From NCBI RefSeq assembly GCF_009876115.1, contig NZ_WWSY01000012.1:8961-72960 (forward strand): a DNA stretch of 64,000 bases, given 5' to 3'. The position numbers and the translations under genes were made by a program. This DNA is from Collinsella aerofaciens (GTDB lineage: Bacteria; Actinomycetota; Coriobacteriia; Coriobacteriales; Coriobacteriaceae). The notes below the pieces were generated by a model, which saw nothing but the letters and a program-made list of their open reading frames with translations, made no database searches and had not been told where the DNA came from. Position 1 is the first letter of the stretch. Every line of letters begins with the position of its first letter. Shown in pieces: positions 17,172 through 28,114 of this stretch.

Positions 17172-20100
17172 ATGCAGGCAGATTCCGCTCAGCAGCAGGG
17201 CCTTTATCGCCCAGAATTCGACCACGATGCATGTGGCATCGGCGCGCTTGCCGATATCAACGGTGAGCGCCATCACCAGATTCTGGACGATGCACTGTCC
17301 ATTCTGGTCAACTTGGAGCACCGCGGCGGTACGGGACTCGAGAAGAACACCGGCGACGGTGCCGGTATCCTGTTCCAGGTTCCGCATCACTTTTTCCGCA
17401 AAGAGGCTCAAAAGTGCGGCCAGATTCTGCCGGCAGAGGGCGACTATGGCGTGGCCATGCTGTTCTTCCCGCAGGACGACAAGGGCGTAGAGGATGCCCG
17501 TCGCGTGTTTGAGGAGGGCTGCGCCGAGGCCGGCGTGCCGCTGCTCTTTTGGCGCGAGGTGCCCGTCGACCCGCACGACTTGGGCGAGACGGCACGCGCC
17601 TGCATGCCCACCATTCTGCAAGCCTTTCTGGGCCGCCCCGACGACACGCCCGCCGGCGATGCCTTCGAGCGTCGCCTGTACGTGTGCCGTCGCACTATCG
17701 AGAAGAAGGCCGATGCCGAGTTTGCCCTGCGCGACAAGATCTTCTACGTCTGCTCCATGAGCTCGCGCACTATCGTGTACAAGGGCATGCTCGTCGCCAC
17801 GCAGATGCGCCGCTTCTTCATCGACCTCAACGACGCCGCCGTCAAGACGGCCGTGGCGCTCGTCCACTCGCGCTACTCCACCAACACCACGCCCAGCTGG
17901 GAGCGCGCGCACCCCAACCGCTTTATCATCCATAACGGCGAGATCAACACCCTCAAGGGCAACGTCAACTGGATTCGCGCCCGCGAGCCCAACCTGTACA
18001 GCCCCGTGCTGCAGCACGATCTTGAGCGCGTGATGCCTATCATCAACCGCGAGGGATCCGATTCCGCGATTCTGGACAACGTGCTCGAGTTCCTGGTCAT
18101 GAACGGTCGCCCGCTCACGCGTGCCGCGTCCATGTTGCTGCCCGAGCCGTGGGACCACAACGACAGCCTGAGTGAGGAGCGCCGCGCCTACGACGCCTAC
18201 CAGTCCATGCTCATGGAGCCGTGGGACGGCCCGGCGGCCATCGCCTTTACCGACGGCCGTACCCTGGGCGCCGCCCTCGATCGCAACGGCCTGCGCCCCG
18301 CTCGTTACTACGTGACGCGCGACGGTCGCTTTATGCTGGCAAGCGAGGTGGGCACCATCGAGGTGAGCCCCGAGAACATCGTGACGAGCGGCTGTCTGGG
18401 GCCGGGCCAGATGCTCGAGGTCGACTTTGCCCGCGGGCGCGTCATCTACAATGACGAGCTGCGCGCCCGTTACGCCAAGGAAAAGCCCTACCGTGATTGG
18501 ATTGCCGAGGAGACGCTGACCGTCGACGCGCTCGATGAGCCCGCCGCGCCCGCGTCCGCCGAGGACGCCGAGGTGCCCGCCGCCGTGCGTATGGCCAAGC
18601 TCGGCTACCACTGGGATGACGTCGACGAGGTCGTGCGTCCCATGGCCCAGCAGGGCAAGGCCCCGCTCGCCTCGATGGGCATCGATGCACCGCTGGCCTG
18701 CCTGTCCAAGAAGACGCGTTCGTTCTTTGACTACTTCTATCAGCTGTTCGCTCAGGTCACGAATCCTCCGATCGATGCCTTGCGCGAGCACATGGTGACT
18801 TCGACCACGCTCTACCTGGGCAACCACGGCAACCTGCTCGAGGATTCCCGCACGGCCTGTCAGCTGGTGCGCTTGGAGCGCCCATTGCTCAACGATGAAG
18901 AGTTCGAGCATATCTGTGCCATCGACCGTGTTGGCTTTAAGACCCGTCGCTTCCGTGCCGTCTACCGCCGCGATGCCGGCGAGGGCGCGCTGCAGGCTGC
19001 GCTCAAACAGCTTGCAGAGGACGTTGAGGCTGCGGTCCGCGATGGCGTGAACATCGTGGTGTTGAGCGATCGTGCCGCTGCGGGCGAGGTGCCCGTGCCG
19101 TCGCTGCTCGCTGTGGGCTGCGTGCATAACCACCTGATCCGCGCCGGCGTGCGTACCTTTGCCGACATCGTGGTGGAGAGCGGCGACGCCGTGTCTCCGC
19201 ACGACTTTGCGGCACTGGTGGGCTACTCCGCGAGCGGCATCTATCCGTACAACGCACATGCGTGCATCCGCGATCTGGCGGCACACGGCGACCTGGACGT
19301 GACGGCCGAGCAGGGCATCGCCAACTACAACAAGGCTGCGACTGCCGGCATCGTCTCCATCATGTCCAAGATGGGCATCTCCACGGTGCAGAGCTACCAT
19401 TCGGCGCAGATCTTCGAGGCCGTGGGCTTTACGCCGGAGTTCGTCAACGCGTACTTCGCCGGCACGGTGAGCCGTGTGGGCGGTATGGGCGTCGAGGACG
19501 TTGAGCGCGAGCAAAACGAGCGCTACGACGCCGCGCTCGCTATCCTTAAGAGCCCGGCTCCCGATCAGCTGCCCACGCTGGGTCTGACCAAGTGGCGCCC
19601 GCTCGGCGGCGAGGAACACCTCATCGACCCCCAGGCCGTCTACCTGCTGCAGACCGCCTGCCGTGAGGACAGCTACGACACCTTTAAGGAGTACAGCGCC
19701 CGCCTGCACCGCACCGGCCGTGCCGTGCGTCTGCGCGACTTGCTCGACTTTGATGCCAGCGGCCGCACGCCGGTTTCGCTCGACGAGGTCGAGCCCGCGC
19801 TCAACATCGTCCGCCGCTTTAACACCGGCGCCATGTCGTACGGCTCCATCAGCAAAGAGGCACACGAGTGCATGGCCATCGCCATGAACCGCCTGCACGG
19901 CCGTTCCAACTCCGGCGAGGGCGGCGAGGATCCGCGTCGCGAGACCCCGCTGGCTAACGGCGACTCCAAGAACTCCGCCATCAAGCAGGTGGCAAGCGCG
20001 CGCTTTGGCGTGACGAGCCGCTACCTGTGCAGCGCCTTCGAGATTCAGATCAAGATGGCCCAGGGCGCCAAGCCCGGCGAGGGCGGCCACCTGCCCGGCA

Positions 20101-21869
20101 AGAAGGTCTACCCCTGGATTGCCGAGGTCCGTCAGTCCACGCCCGGCATCGGCCTGATCTCGCCTCCGCCGCACCACGACATCTACTCTATCGAGGACCT
20201 GGCCGAGCTCATCTTCGACCTTAAGAACGCCAACCCCGGCGCACGCGTGTCGGTCAAGCTGGTCAGCGAGGCGGGCGTCGGCACCATCGCCACCGGTGTG
20301 GCCAAGGGTGCTGCCGACAAGATCTTGATCAGCGGTCACAATGGCGGCTCGGGTGCCGCTGCGCGCGACTCTATCTGGCATGCGGGTCTGCCGCTGGAGC
20401 TTGGCCTTGCCGAGGCCCAGCAGACGCTGCTGCAAAACGGCCTGCGCTCGCGCGTGGTGCTCGAGGCCGACGGCAAGCTCATGGACGGCACCGACGTTGC
20501 CGTCGCCTGCTTGCTGGGCGCCGAGGAGTTTGGCTTTGCGACCATGCCGCTCATCTCGATGGGCTGCCTCATGCAGCGCGACTGCCAGCAGGATACCTGC
20601 CCCGCCGGCATCGCCACGCAAAACTGCCGCCTGCGTCGCGGCTTCCGCGGCAAGCCCGAGCACGTCGAGCACTTTATGCTCTTTGTTGCCGAGCAACTGC
20701 GCGAGGTCATGGCGAGCCTGGGCTTCCGCACCGTCGACGAGATGGTCGGCCATCCCGAGTGCTTGCGCCAGATCGAGGTCCCGGGCAACCGCAAGGCTAA
20801 CCTGCTCGATCTGACGCCCGTGCTGGCAAGCGCGACCTGCGAGTTCGGTGCCCACATCCCGGGTGCCGACGGCCGTCACTTCCTGCCCCAGATGGCCGCG
20901 GACAGCGAGCTCGACAAGACGCTCGACTCCACGCTGTTTGTGCCCTACACGGCCGACGCTCGCGCGCACCTGCGCCCGATTCGCTTCCGCGCCGATATCG
21001 CCAACGTCAACCGTTGCGTGGGCACCATCCTGGGCAACGCGGTGACCAAGGCGCATCCCGAGGGCCTGCCCGCCGGCTCCATCACCATCGACTGCGACGG
21101 TTCGGCCGGTCAGAGCTTTGGCGCCTTCCTGCCGCGCGGCATTACGCTCAACGTGTGCGGCGACGCCAACGACTACTTTGGCAAGGGCCTTTCGGGCGGC
21201 GAGGTGTCGGTGCGCCCCAACCCGCATGCGACCTACAAGTTCGACGAGAACATCATCGTGGGCAATGTTGCGTTCTTTGGCGCTACGAGCGGACGCGGCT
21301 TCATTAACGGTCTGGCCGGCCAGCGCTTTGGCGTGCGCAACTCCGGTGCCACCGTGGTGGTCGAGGGCTGCGGCAACCACGGCTGTGAGTACATGACGGG
21401 CGGCCTGGCGCTCATCCTGGGCGAGGTCGGGCAGAACTTTGCCGCCGGCATGACGGGCGGCGTGGCCTATGTCTTTGACCAGTACGGCACGCTCGATGCC
21501 CGCGTGAACTACGAGAGCGTTGAGCTCAAGGCCCCGACGGCCGGCGAGCTGGCGCAGATTCGCGAGCTCATCCAGGAGCACGTGGACGCGACACAGAGCC
21601 CACGCGGCATCAAGCTGCTCTACAGCTTTGAGACGATGAACAAGCACTTTGTGAAGGTCATTCCGACCGAGTACGAGCGTGTGCTGGCGATTGTCGCTGC
21701 GAGCGAGGCTGCCGGCAAGACACATGCGCAGGCAGAGGAACTGGCGTTTGACATTGTGACCGGTCGCGCGAGCGCCGCGGATGTCGCTCGCTTCGATATT
21801 GCGGGCGGTGCTGCGGGTGCTGCGTCCGCGGCCGCCAGCTCTGTTGCTTCGACCAAGAAGGAGGCGTAA
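17172..21869 (+). CDS. gltB: Glutamate synthase large (alpha) subunit
   Basis: A 1565-residue iron-sulfur flavoprotein that makes glutamate from glutamine and 2-oxoglutarate. The class II glutaminase domain begins at DACGIG, whose Cys (about residue 21) becomes the N-terminal nucleophile after processing. The central domain, the FMN-binding synthase domain (about 860-1230, with GEGGE.PRR and GHNGGSGA) and the C-terminal beta-helix domain (GXXG repeats, about 1290-1500) follow. The 3Fe-4S cysteines are in CLMQRDCQQDTCPAG near residues 1132-1143. The ATG at 17172 follows GGGGAGGATCGCG. gltD follows after 5 bases. Confidence 0.97.
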   Translation: MQADSAQQQGLYRPEFDHDACGIGALADINGERHHQILDDALSILVNLEHRGGTGLEKNTGDGAGILFQVPHHFFRKEAQKCGQILPAEGDYGVAMLFFPQDDKGVEDARRVFEEGCAEAGVPLLFWREVPVDPHDLGETARACMPTILQAFLGRPDDTPAGDAFERRLYVCRRTIEKKADAEFALRDKIFYVCSMSSRTIVYKGMLVATQMRRFFIDLNDAAVKTAVALVHSRYSTNTTPSWERAHPNRFIIHNGEINTLKGNVNWIRAREPNLYSPVLQHDLERVMPIINREGSDSAILDNVLEFLVMNGRPLTRAASMLLPEPWDHNDSLSEERRAYDAYQSMLMEPWDGPAAIAFTDGRTLGAALDRNGLRPARYYVTRDGRFMLASEVGTIEVSPENIVTSGCLGPGQMLEVDFARGRVIYNDELRARYAKEKPYRDWIAEETLTVDALDEPAAPASAEDAEVPAAVRMAKLGYHWDDVDEVVRPMAQQGKAPLASMGIDAPLACLSKKTRSFFDYFYQLFAQVTNPPIDALREHMVTSTTLYLGNHGNLLEDSRTACQLVRLERPLLNDEEFEHICAIDRVGFKTRRFRAVYRRDAGEGALQAALKQLAEDVEAAVRDGVNIVVLSDRAAAGEVPVPSLLAVGCVHNHLIRAGVRTFADIVVESGDAVSPHDFAALVGYSASGIYPYNAHACIRDLAAHGDLDVTAEQGIANYNKAATAGIVSIMSKMGISTVQSYHSAQIFEAVGFTPEFVNAYFAGTVSRVGGMGVEDVEREQNERYDAALAILKSPAPDQLPTLGLTKWRPLGGEEHLIDPQAVYLLQTACREDSYDTFKEYSARLHRTGRAVRLRDLLDFDASGRTPVSLDEVEPALNIVRRFNTGAMSYGSISKEAHECMAIAMNRLHGRSNSGEGGEDPRRETPLANGDSKNSAIKQVASARFGVTSRYLCSAFEIQIKMAQGAKPGEGGHLPGKKVYPWIAEVRQSTPGIGLISPPPHHDIYSIEDLAELIFDLKNANPGARVSVKLVSEAGVGTIATGVAKGAADKILISGHNGGSGAAARDSIWHAGLPLELGLAEAQQTLLQNGLRSRVVLEADGKLMDGTDVAVACLLGAEEFGFATMPLISMGCLMQRDCQQDTCPAGIATQNCRLRRGFRGKPEHVEHFMLFVAEQLREVMASLGFRTVDEMVGHPECLRQIEVPGNRKANLLDLTPVLASATCEFGAHIPGADGRHFLPQMAADSELDKTLDSTLFVPYTADARAHLRPIRFRADIANVNRCVGTILGNAVTKAHPEGLPAGSITIDCDGSAGQSFGAFLPRGITLNVCGDANDYFGKGLSGGEVSVRPNPHATYKFDENIIVGNVAFFGATSGRGFINGLAGQRFGVRNSGATVVVEGCGNHGCEYMTGGLALILGEVGQNFAAGMTGGVAYVFDQYGTLDARVNYESVELKAPTAGELAQIRELIQEHVDATQSPRGIKLLYSFETMNKHFVKVIPTEYERVLAIVAASEAAGKTHAQAEELAFDIVTGRASAADVARFDIAGGAAGAASAAASSVASTKKEA

Positions 21870-21874
21870 GTGCC

Positions 21875-23356
<1,482 letters not shown>

Positions 23357-23717
23357 AGTAGTCATTTAAGAACGTCCCCAATGACTGGTCATTTTTTGTC
23401 TAGTCGTTGGGGACACTCTTTGCGCGCCTTCGAACGATTTGTTCGTTTGCTGACGTGCGGGTGTTCATTTGTCGACTTTTTGGGCTGTGGTCACCTGTTG
23501 TTTCTGTGGTGGCTGCGGGTATCTGGCTCAAAAGGGCGGGTTGGCCGTCTATGTTAACCTGCGGTTTTGTTGCGGTGCGCATTTCCGGTCAAGCTTTTCG
23601 TCAAGTGTTTGGTCAGTATCTGGTTTGCAGCCGGAGGCCTATTTTGCCCGTGCTGGTCGTGGCTGCCCACCCTCCTCGTAAGCTCAAATTGAGGTCCATC
23701 AGTTTGAGGAGGATGCC
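23357..23717. other. 361-bp intergenic region with a GTCCCC hairpin
   Basis: The only clear structure is an inverted repeat, GTCCCCAATGACT (23374-23386) with AGTCGTTGGGGAC (23402-23414), one mismatch, loop containing TTTTTT. It may serve as the gltBD terminator. The rest has lower GC and no gene I can support. Confidence 0.55.
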
Positions 23718-24425
23718 ATGACTGACCACGCTTTAGACCGAGCGCAGCTAGCCGAAGCCGTTGGCAACGATATTGCCGACATGGCTCACTTTTGGATGCT
23801 GCGGAAGTTTCAATTCCTGGAGCCGGCGTGCGAGCAGTTCGAGATTATCGTCGATCCGTGGCTCAACTATTGCGAGGAACCATCTCAAAACGAAATCATG
23901 GCCTACAACATGGCGTTTACCGATTGGCTGCTGTTTGAGCGCCCCTATTACCACGGCAAGACGCTGTTGGATCTGTATGTGGACGAGCCAGCAGCGTCAA
24001 TTTCTCCTGCTTCGCTCGGGCGACTTAAGCAGGTACGTGACACGCAGTATTTCTCGCGCTTTGGCATTTTGGACAAGGATCCCGCGACTGGCATGGTCGT
24101 GCTGAAGGACACGCGCACCGATCGTCGCTTTGACGTCTACGACCCACATATCGTGCAAAAGGAGCACTGGAACGATGGTGCGATTGCGGTGCGACTCGCG
24201 TGCGTCGACGATGTCTGGCTGACGGCGGGGCAGCTCTACCTGTATGATATCGCGCGCCTGTGCGACACGGCGGTCGACGGGCCAGGCGCGGTGCATCCCG
24301 AGGACCTCGAGGACGGTTTCGACACCTCGTGCATCAGCTTCTTTTTGCGCCTGGTCCGCGACATCATGGGCGCCCAGGGGCGCTACGTAAAGTCGCTCAA
24401 CATCTACGAGCAGGAGTGGGAGTAG
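23718..24425 (+). CDS. Conserved protein of unknown function, 235 residues
   Basis: No family was recognised. The protein is soluble, acidic and rich in aromatic residues, without signal peptide or membrane segment. The N-terminal half (DMAHFWMLRKFQFLEPACEQFEIIVDPWL) looks helical; the middle (DTQYFSRFGILDKDPATGMVVLKDTRTDRRFDVYD, with spaced Asp residues) looks like beta strands. The ATG at 23718 follows GAGGAGGATGCC. Array cluster 3 begins 36 bases after its stop. Confidence 0.75.
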   Translation: MTDHALDRAQLAEAVGNDIADMAHFWMLRKFQFLEPACEQFEIIVDPWLNYCEEPSQNEIMAYNMAFTDWLLFERPYYHGKTLLDLYVDEPAASISPASLGRLKQVRDTQYFSRFGILDKDPATGMVVLKDTRTDRRFDVYDPHIVQKEHWNDGAIAVRLACVDDVWLTAGQLYLYDIARLCDTAVDGPGAVHPEDLEDGFDTSCISFFLRLVRDIMGAQGRYVKSLNIYEQEWE

Positions 24426-24461
24426 GGGATGTGACTGGTGTCGCCCTGCTGCCCTGACTTT

Positions 24462-24598
24462 GTCTCAATCTGTAACGTTTGGCGGCTGTTTGGGCCCGTA
24501 ACTGTTACAGATTGAGACGGAAGGTTGGCGGCTGCCGAAAGATCTTGTTCTGTAACAACTAGAGGCTCAAGGACTGTCTTCCTGTTACAGATCAAGAC
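24462..24598. repeat. Hairpin array cluster 3 (family A, 2 units)
   Basis: Units at 24462-24518 and about 24542-24598, spaced 80 bp. The first unit matches the first unit of cluster 4 at 49 of 57 positions, including a compensated arm change. The cluster ends 26 bases before the start of the nuclease-like gene. Confidence 0.92.
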
Positions 24599-24624
24599 AT
24601 TTGCCAGCGGAGGCAACAGCTGCG

Positions 24625-25695
24625 ATGGTCCATTTGTCTGACGTGGTGGTGATGAAAGTGTCTAATACCGTTCTCAAACACAAACATGCGACTCGCAACA
24701 CGTTGGCGCGGAATAGGATGCTCGCGCGGCTCACGGAGACGGCCAAGCAAGGTGCGCTGCTCGCAACGCATGACAATACCGAGCTCATGTGGCTACGACG
24801 CCATGTTGGAACCGACGATATCGCGGAGCCCGAACCGTATCTGTTCTATTTTCAGCATGATTGGGATGCATTGACGCTGGCGGAGCGAACACTGAGGACT
24901 ATCAAAGGGCTTGCAGGGTTCCATCCCGATTGGGCGTTTTGGGGCTATGACGCGGCGCTTTTGTGGGGTCTGGAGGTGCCGAATGATCTGCTCGGGCCGC
25001 GTTTCCTTGTTAAGACTTGCTGTTCGGTGACGTTGAGCGGCGGGTGCAGGTTGTTGCGTCCGCAGATGGCGGGCGCGCTCGAGCGCGTCGACGGCGTGCG
25101 GGTGACGTCGTTTTGGCGCACGGCGGAGGATTGCTTGCTGCGTGCGCCGTTCTCCTATGGGTTGGCGATTGCCGATTCTGCACTGCGGGCGAAAGGCGTA
25201 TCACGTGGGGATTTGTGCGAGCGCCTCCGCGCCGATTGCGAGGGCAGGCGAGGGTATCGCAGGGCACAGGTGATTGCGTCGTATGCAGACGGGCTGTCCG
25301 AAAACGGCGGCGAGTCTCGGTTCCGAGCATTCTTTATTGCGTACGGCTTTCCGGTTCCGGAGCTGCAGGTGGAGTTTCGCGACCCGCTCGATCCGAGCCA
25401 GGTGTTTCGCGTCGACTATTTTTGGCGGCTCGAGGACGGGACGTGTGTCATCGGCGAGCTCGACGGAAAGGGGAAGTACACCTTGCAGAACGGCGAGGGT
25501 CGGGAGTCGGTCGACCCATTCGTGGCGGAGCGTCAGCGGGAATCTCATCTGACAATGCTCGGGCATAAGGTGCTTCGGTTTACGTTTAACGAACTCAAAG
25601 ACCCGGGGAAGCTGGTCGAGAAAATGAGGCTGGCGGGTATTCCTCGGCAGGCTGAATTGGCTGAGGAGTGGAGACGCCAGTGGTATGGGCGCTGA
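24625..25695 (+). CDS. AbiEi-like/DUF559-like protein with putative PD-(D/E)XK nuclease domain
   Basis: A 356-residue soluble protein. The N-terminal half resembles AbiEi-type antitoxin/winged-helix proteins; the segment FWGYDAALLWGLEVP corresponds to their SxxSAAxLWGL-like block. The C-terminal third resembles DUF559/Vsr-like nucleases: VDYFW supplies a conserved Asp, ELDGKGKY supplies the E-x-D-x-K catalytic pattern, and ESHLTMLGHKVLRFTFNEL matches the terminal strand-helix. ATG 24625 follows GGAGG by 11 bases; TTG 24601 is an alternative. Array cluster 3 ends 26 bases before the gene and cluster 4 begins 8 bases after it, so it lies as a single-gene cassette between repeats. Activity and substrate are unknown. 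Confidence 0.65.
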   Translation: MVHLSDVVVMKVSNTVLKHKHATRNTLARNRMLARLTETAKQGALLATHDNTELMWLRRHVGTDDIAEPEPYLFYFQHDWDALTLAERTLRTIKGLAGFHPDWAFWGYDAALLWGLEVPNDLLGPRFLVKTCCSVTLSGGCRLLRPQMAGALERVDGVRVTSFWRTAEDCLLRAPFSYGLAIADSALRAKGVSRGDLCERLRADCEGRRGYRRAQVIASYADGLSENGGESRFRAFFIAYGFPVPELQVEFRDPLDPSQVFRVDYFWRLEDGTCVIGELDGKGKYTLQNGEGRESVDPFVAERQRESHLTMLGHKVLRFTFNELKDPGKLVEKMRLAGIPRQAELAEEWRRQWYGR

Positions 25696-25703
25696 GAGGT
25701 TTC

Positions 25704-25841
25704 GTCTCGATCTGTAACGTTTAGAGGTTGTTTGAGCTCGTAATTGTTACAGATCGAGACAAGCCGGTGAAACGTCGACCGAATATCTCGATCTGTAACA
25801 TCAAGGGGCCCAATAACCCTGTACCTGTTACAGATCGAGAC
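25704..25841. repeat. Hairpin array cluster 4 (family A, 2 units)
   Basis: Units at 25704-25760 and about 25785-25841, spaced 81 bp. It starts 8 bases after the stop of the nuclease-like gene and is a direct-repeat partner of cluster 3. Confidence 0.92.
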
Positions 25842-25989
25842 ATTTCCCTGATGTTGCTGAGGTGGGGCTCAACGTATTACGTCCCCCACATCCCCTCTTC
25901 CCTCCGTTAACCGATGCGTCTGCAGCAATCCAGCGGGACTAGGTAATAATGGACAAATGTTCATGTTAATCGTGAGGGAGGAGCTCGAT

Positions 25990-27360
25990 ATGGCGTCTGC
26001 CGATCGTTCCACGTTGTTTATCAATGCGACTGTTCTGGATGGTTCGGAACATATGGAGCCGCAGCCCGACATGGCCGTGGCCGTTGAGCGCGGTGTCATC
26101 ACATGGATGGGGCCGAGTGCTGTGGCGCAGGCGCCCGCGGGTGCCGAGGTTATCGACCTGGGTGGTGCGTATCTCATGCCGGGCCTCATCAATATGCATG
26201 TGCATCTGTGCGGTTCGGGCAAGCCGGTTTCGGCGGGCGATGCGGGTGCGTTGATGAAGAAGCTCGATAATCCCGTGGGGCGCGCCATCGTGCGCCATAT
26301 CCTCAAAGGTAGCGCCCAGCAGCAGCTTGCAAGCGGCGTGACCACGGTGCGCGGTGCAGGCGACCCGCTGTTTGCCGATCTGGCCGTGCGCGATGCTATC
26401 GATGCCGGCAAGTATCAAGGTCCTCGCCTGGTGGCGCCGGGAACGGGCGTCACGGTGCCGGGCGGCCATGGTGCAGGACTGTTCGCCCAGGTGGCTAACA
26501 GTCCCGCCGAGGCAGCCGAACAGGTGCGCGACCTGTATGCGCGCGGTGCCGACGTCATTAAGCTGTTCGTAACGGGCGGTGTGTTCGATGCGACCGAGGT
26601 GGGCGAGCCGGGCGTGCTGCGTATGCCGGTGGAGGTTGCCGCGGCGGCGTGCAAGGCGGCACACGATATGGGCCTTCCGGTCATGGCCCATGTCGAGAGT
26701 ACCGAGGGCGTGAAGGCCGCGCTTGAGGCCGGGGTCGACACGATCGAGCACGGTGCCCCGATGACGCCCGAGATCCTGGAGCTGTATCGCGGTGCCGCGG
26801 GCACACAGCTCGAGGGACGCGCGCCGAGTGTGACCTGCACGATCAGCCCGGCGCTGCCGTTTGTATTGCTCGACCCGGAAAAGACCCATTCGGCCGATAC
26901 ACAAAAGAAGAACGGCGACATCGTGTGCTCGGGCATCATCGAGAGCGCCCGTGCCGCACTGGAAGCTGGCATTAAGGTGGGCCTGGGCACGGACTCAAGC
27001 TGCCCGTTCGTGACGCAGTACGACATGTGGCGCGAGGTGGCCTATTTTGCCAAGTATGTCGGCGTGAGCAACGCCTTCGCGCTGCATACGGCTACGCAAG
27101 TCAACGCCGAGCTGCTGGGGCTGGGCGGCGAGACCGGCACAATCGAGTGCGGCAAGGCCGCCGATATCTTGGTGACGCGCAAGAATCCGCTCGACGACCT
27201 GTGCGCTCTGCGTGAGCCGATACATGTGATGTGTCGCGGTGATCTGGTACGCAAGCTCAAGGTGAAGCGTATTCCCGAGGTGGACGCCGAGCTCAACGCG
27301 ATTATGGACATGCCTGCCGAAGCGCTTGCCGAGGAGCTCGCCCGCGATGGCGTAGCATAG
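25990..27360 (+). CDS. Metal-dependent amidohydrolase
   Basis: A 456-residue amidohydrolase-superfamily enzyme, close in layout to imidazolonepropionase-like and Xaa-Pro dipeptidase-like hydrolases. Metal ligands are visible in order: HVH in NMHVHLCG (about residue 69), a Lys in DVIKLFVTGG, His in MAHVES and TIEHGAPM, and the catalytic Asp in GLGTDSS. A small beta domain is formed by both termini, ending with GKAADILVTRKNPL. The substrate is not predictable from sequence. ATG 25990 follows GGGAGGAGCTCGAT; an upstream start at 25957 would add 11 residues. Confidence 0.85.
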   Translation: MASADRSTLFINATVLDGSEHMEPQPDMAVAVERGVITWMGPSAVAQAPAGAEVIDLGGAYLMPGLINMHVHLCGSGKPVSAGDAGALMKKLDNPVGRAIVRHILKGSAQQQLASGVTTVRGAGDPLFADLAVRDAIDAGKYQGPRLVAPGTGVTVPGGHGAGLFAQVANSPAEAAEQVRDLYARGADVIKLFVTGGVFDATEVGEPGVLRMPVEVAAAACKAAHDMGLPVMAHVESTEGVKAALEAGVDTIEHGAPMTPEILELYRGAAGTQLEGRAPSVTCTISPALPFVLLDPEKTHSADTQKKNGDIVCSGIIESARAALEAGIKVGLGTDSSCPFVTQYDMWREVAYFAKYVGVSNAFALHTATQVNAELLGLGGETGTIECGKAADILVTRKNPLDDLCALREPIHVMCRGDLVRKLKVKRIPEVDAELNAIMDMPAEALAEELARDGVA

Positions 27361-27364
27361 GTGT

Positions 27365-27387
27365 GACAAAGGGACGGTCCCTTTGTC
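27365..27387. repeat. Perfect hairpin with GGGAC core
   Basis: GACAAAGGGAC and GTCCCTTTGTC are perfect 11-bp arms around a single G. It directly precedes the terminator and shares its core with the hairpin at 62725-62753. Confidence 0.7.
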
Positions 27388-27392
27388 ATAAT

Positions 27393-27431
27393 AAAAAAGC
27401 CGAGGTCTCAACACGAGGCCTCGGCTTTTTT
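27393..27431. terminator. Bidirectional terminator
   Basis: AAAAAAGCCGAGG (27393-27405) and CCTCGGCTTTTTT (27419-27431) are perfect arms. It lies between the convergent amidohydrolase and zinc-ribbon genes and can serve both. Confidence 0.9.
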
Positions 27432-27493
27432 ATCGAACAAATACTTAAGATTTGGGACAAACAAACCTGATTAATTTGTCCCGCGTGCGGGCG

Positions 27494-27967
27494 CTAGGAG
27501 CGGGTTTCCATCTTGGCGTGGCACTTGGGGCAGGTGACGCGGATCTTGCCTTTGCCCTTGGGAACAGAGAGTATCTGGCCGCAGTTGGGGCACTTGAGGT
27601 ATGCCGTGGTCTTGCGACCCTTCCACATCTTCTTGGCCGTGCGCTTGGCACGCTCAAAGTCTTCCTTGCTGGTGCCGGCTGCGCGTGAGGTGCTAGCCGC
27701 TGCAGCGCCGCCGCCCAAGCTGGCGACGAACTTGCCCAAGCCGGGAACATTGGCGGTCGCGGCGACAAAGGCCTCGTTCTCCTTGCGACGTGCATCGATA
27801 TTTTTGGACAGGCCGCGCAGCACGCCAATCACGATTACGGCGATGGCAATCCAGCTGAGCCACTGGATGCGGGCTATCGATCCGATCATCGCGATGACGA
27901 TGCCGGCAAAACCCATCACGATGGTGAGTTCATCGGCACCATTGCGACCCTTCATAAAGTCATTCAT
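27494..27967 (-). CDS. Membrane protein with C-terminal zinc ribbon
   Basis: A 157-residue protein with two membrane helices (about residues 13-55), an Ala/Ser linker, a basic stretch and a C-terminal zinc ribbon formed by CPNCGQ and CPKCHAK. The layout suggests a small inner-membrane protein with a cytosolic metal-binding or nucleic-acid-binding tail; no specific function is known. It lies downstream of the copper genes on the same strand, but 147 bases and hairpins separate them. Confidence 0.75.
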   Translation of the reverse strand: MNDFMKGRNGADELTIVMGFAGIVIAMIGSIARIQWLSWIAIAVIVIGVLRGLSKNIDARRKENEAFVAATANVPGLGKFVASLGGGAAAASTSRAAGTSKEDFERAKRTAKKMWKGRKTTAYLKCPNCGQILSVPKGKGKIRVTCPKCHAKMETRS

Positions 27968-28019
27968 GCAAATTGCCTTTCATTCGATATGCCGCACGCC
28001 TTTATACCCGATTTAGAGC

Positions 28020-28110
28020 AAGGGGGACAGGTTAATCTGCACCAATGTGGTGCAAACGTACCTATCCCCGATACACCAAGACGGTGCAAAGCGGTCTGTC
28101 CCCAATGCCC
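28020..28110. repeat. Nested GGGGACAGGT hairpins
   Basis: GGGGACAGGT (about 28024-28033) pairs with ACCTATCCCC, enclosing a second perfect stem GCACCA/TGGTGC; a related half-copy ending CTGTCCCC follows. They lie between csoR and the zinc-ribbon gene. Confidence 0.55.
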
Positions 28111-28114
28111 CCAA

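Noticed and set aside
23407..23721. Possible small genes (70-104 codons) between gltD and the next gene
   Set aside because: Overlapping frames in two phases, no ribosome sites, composition not like the neighbouring genes.
24625..25695. AbiE-type toxin-antitoxin pair
   Set aside because: The N-terminal half resembles AbiEi, but no AbiEii nucleotidyltransferase gene is adjacent, and the C-terminal half looks like a nuclease instead.
24462..25841. Complete transposon formed by the nuclease-like gene and its flanking clusters
   Set aside because: No target-site duplication or terminal repeat beyond the hairpin clusters is visible, and clusters also occur without such a gene, so only an association is claimed.
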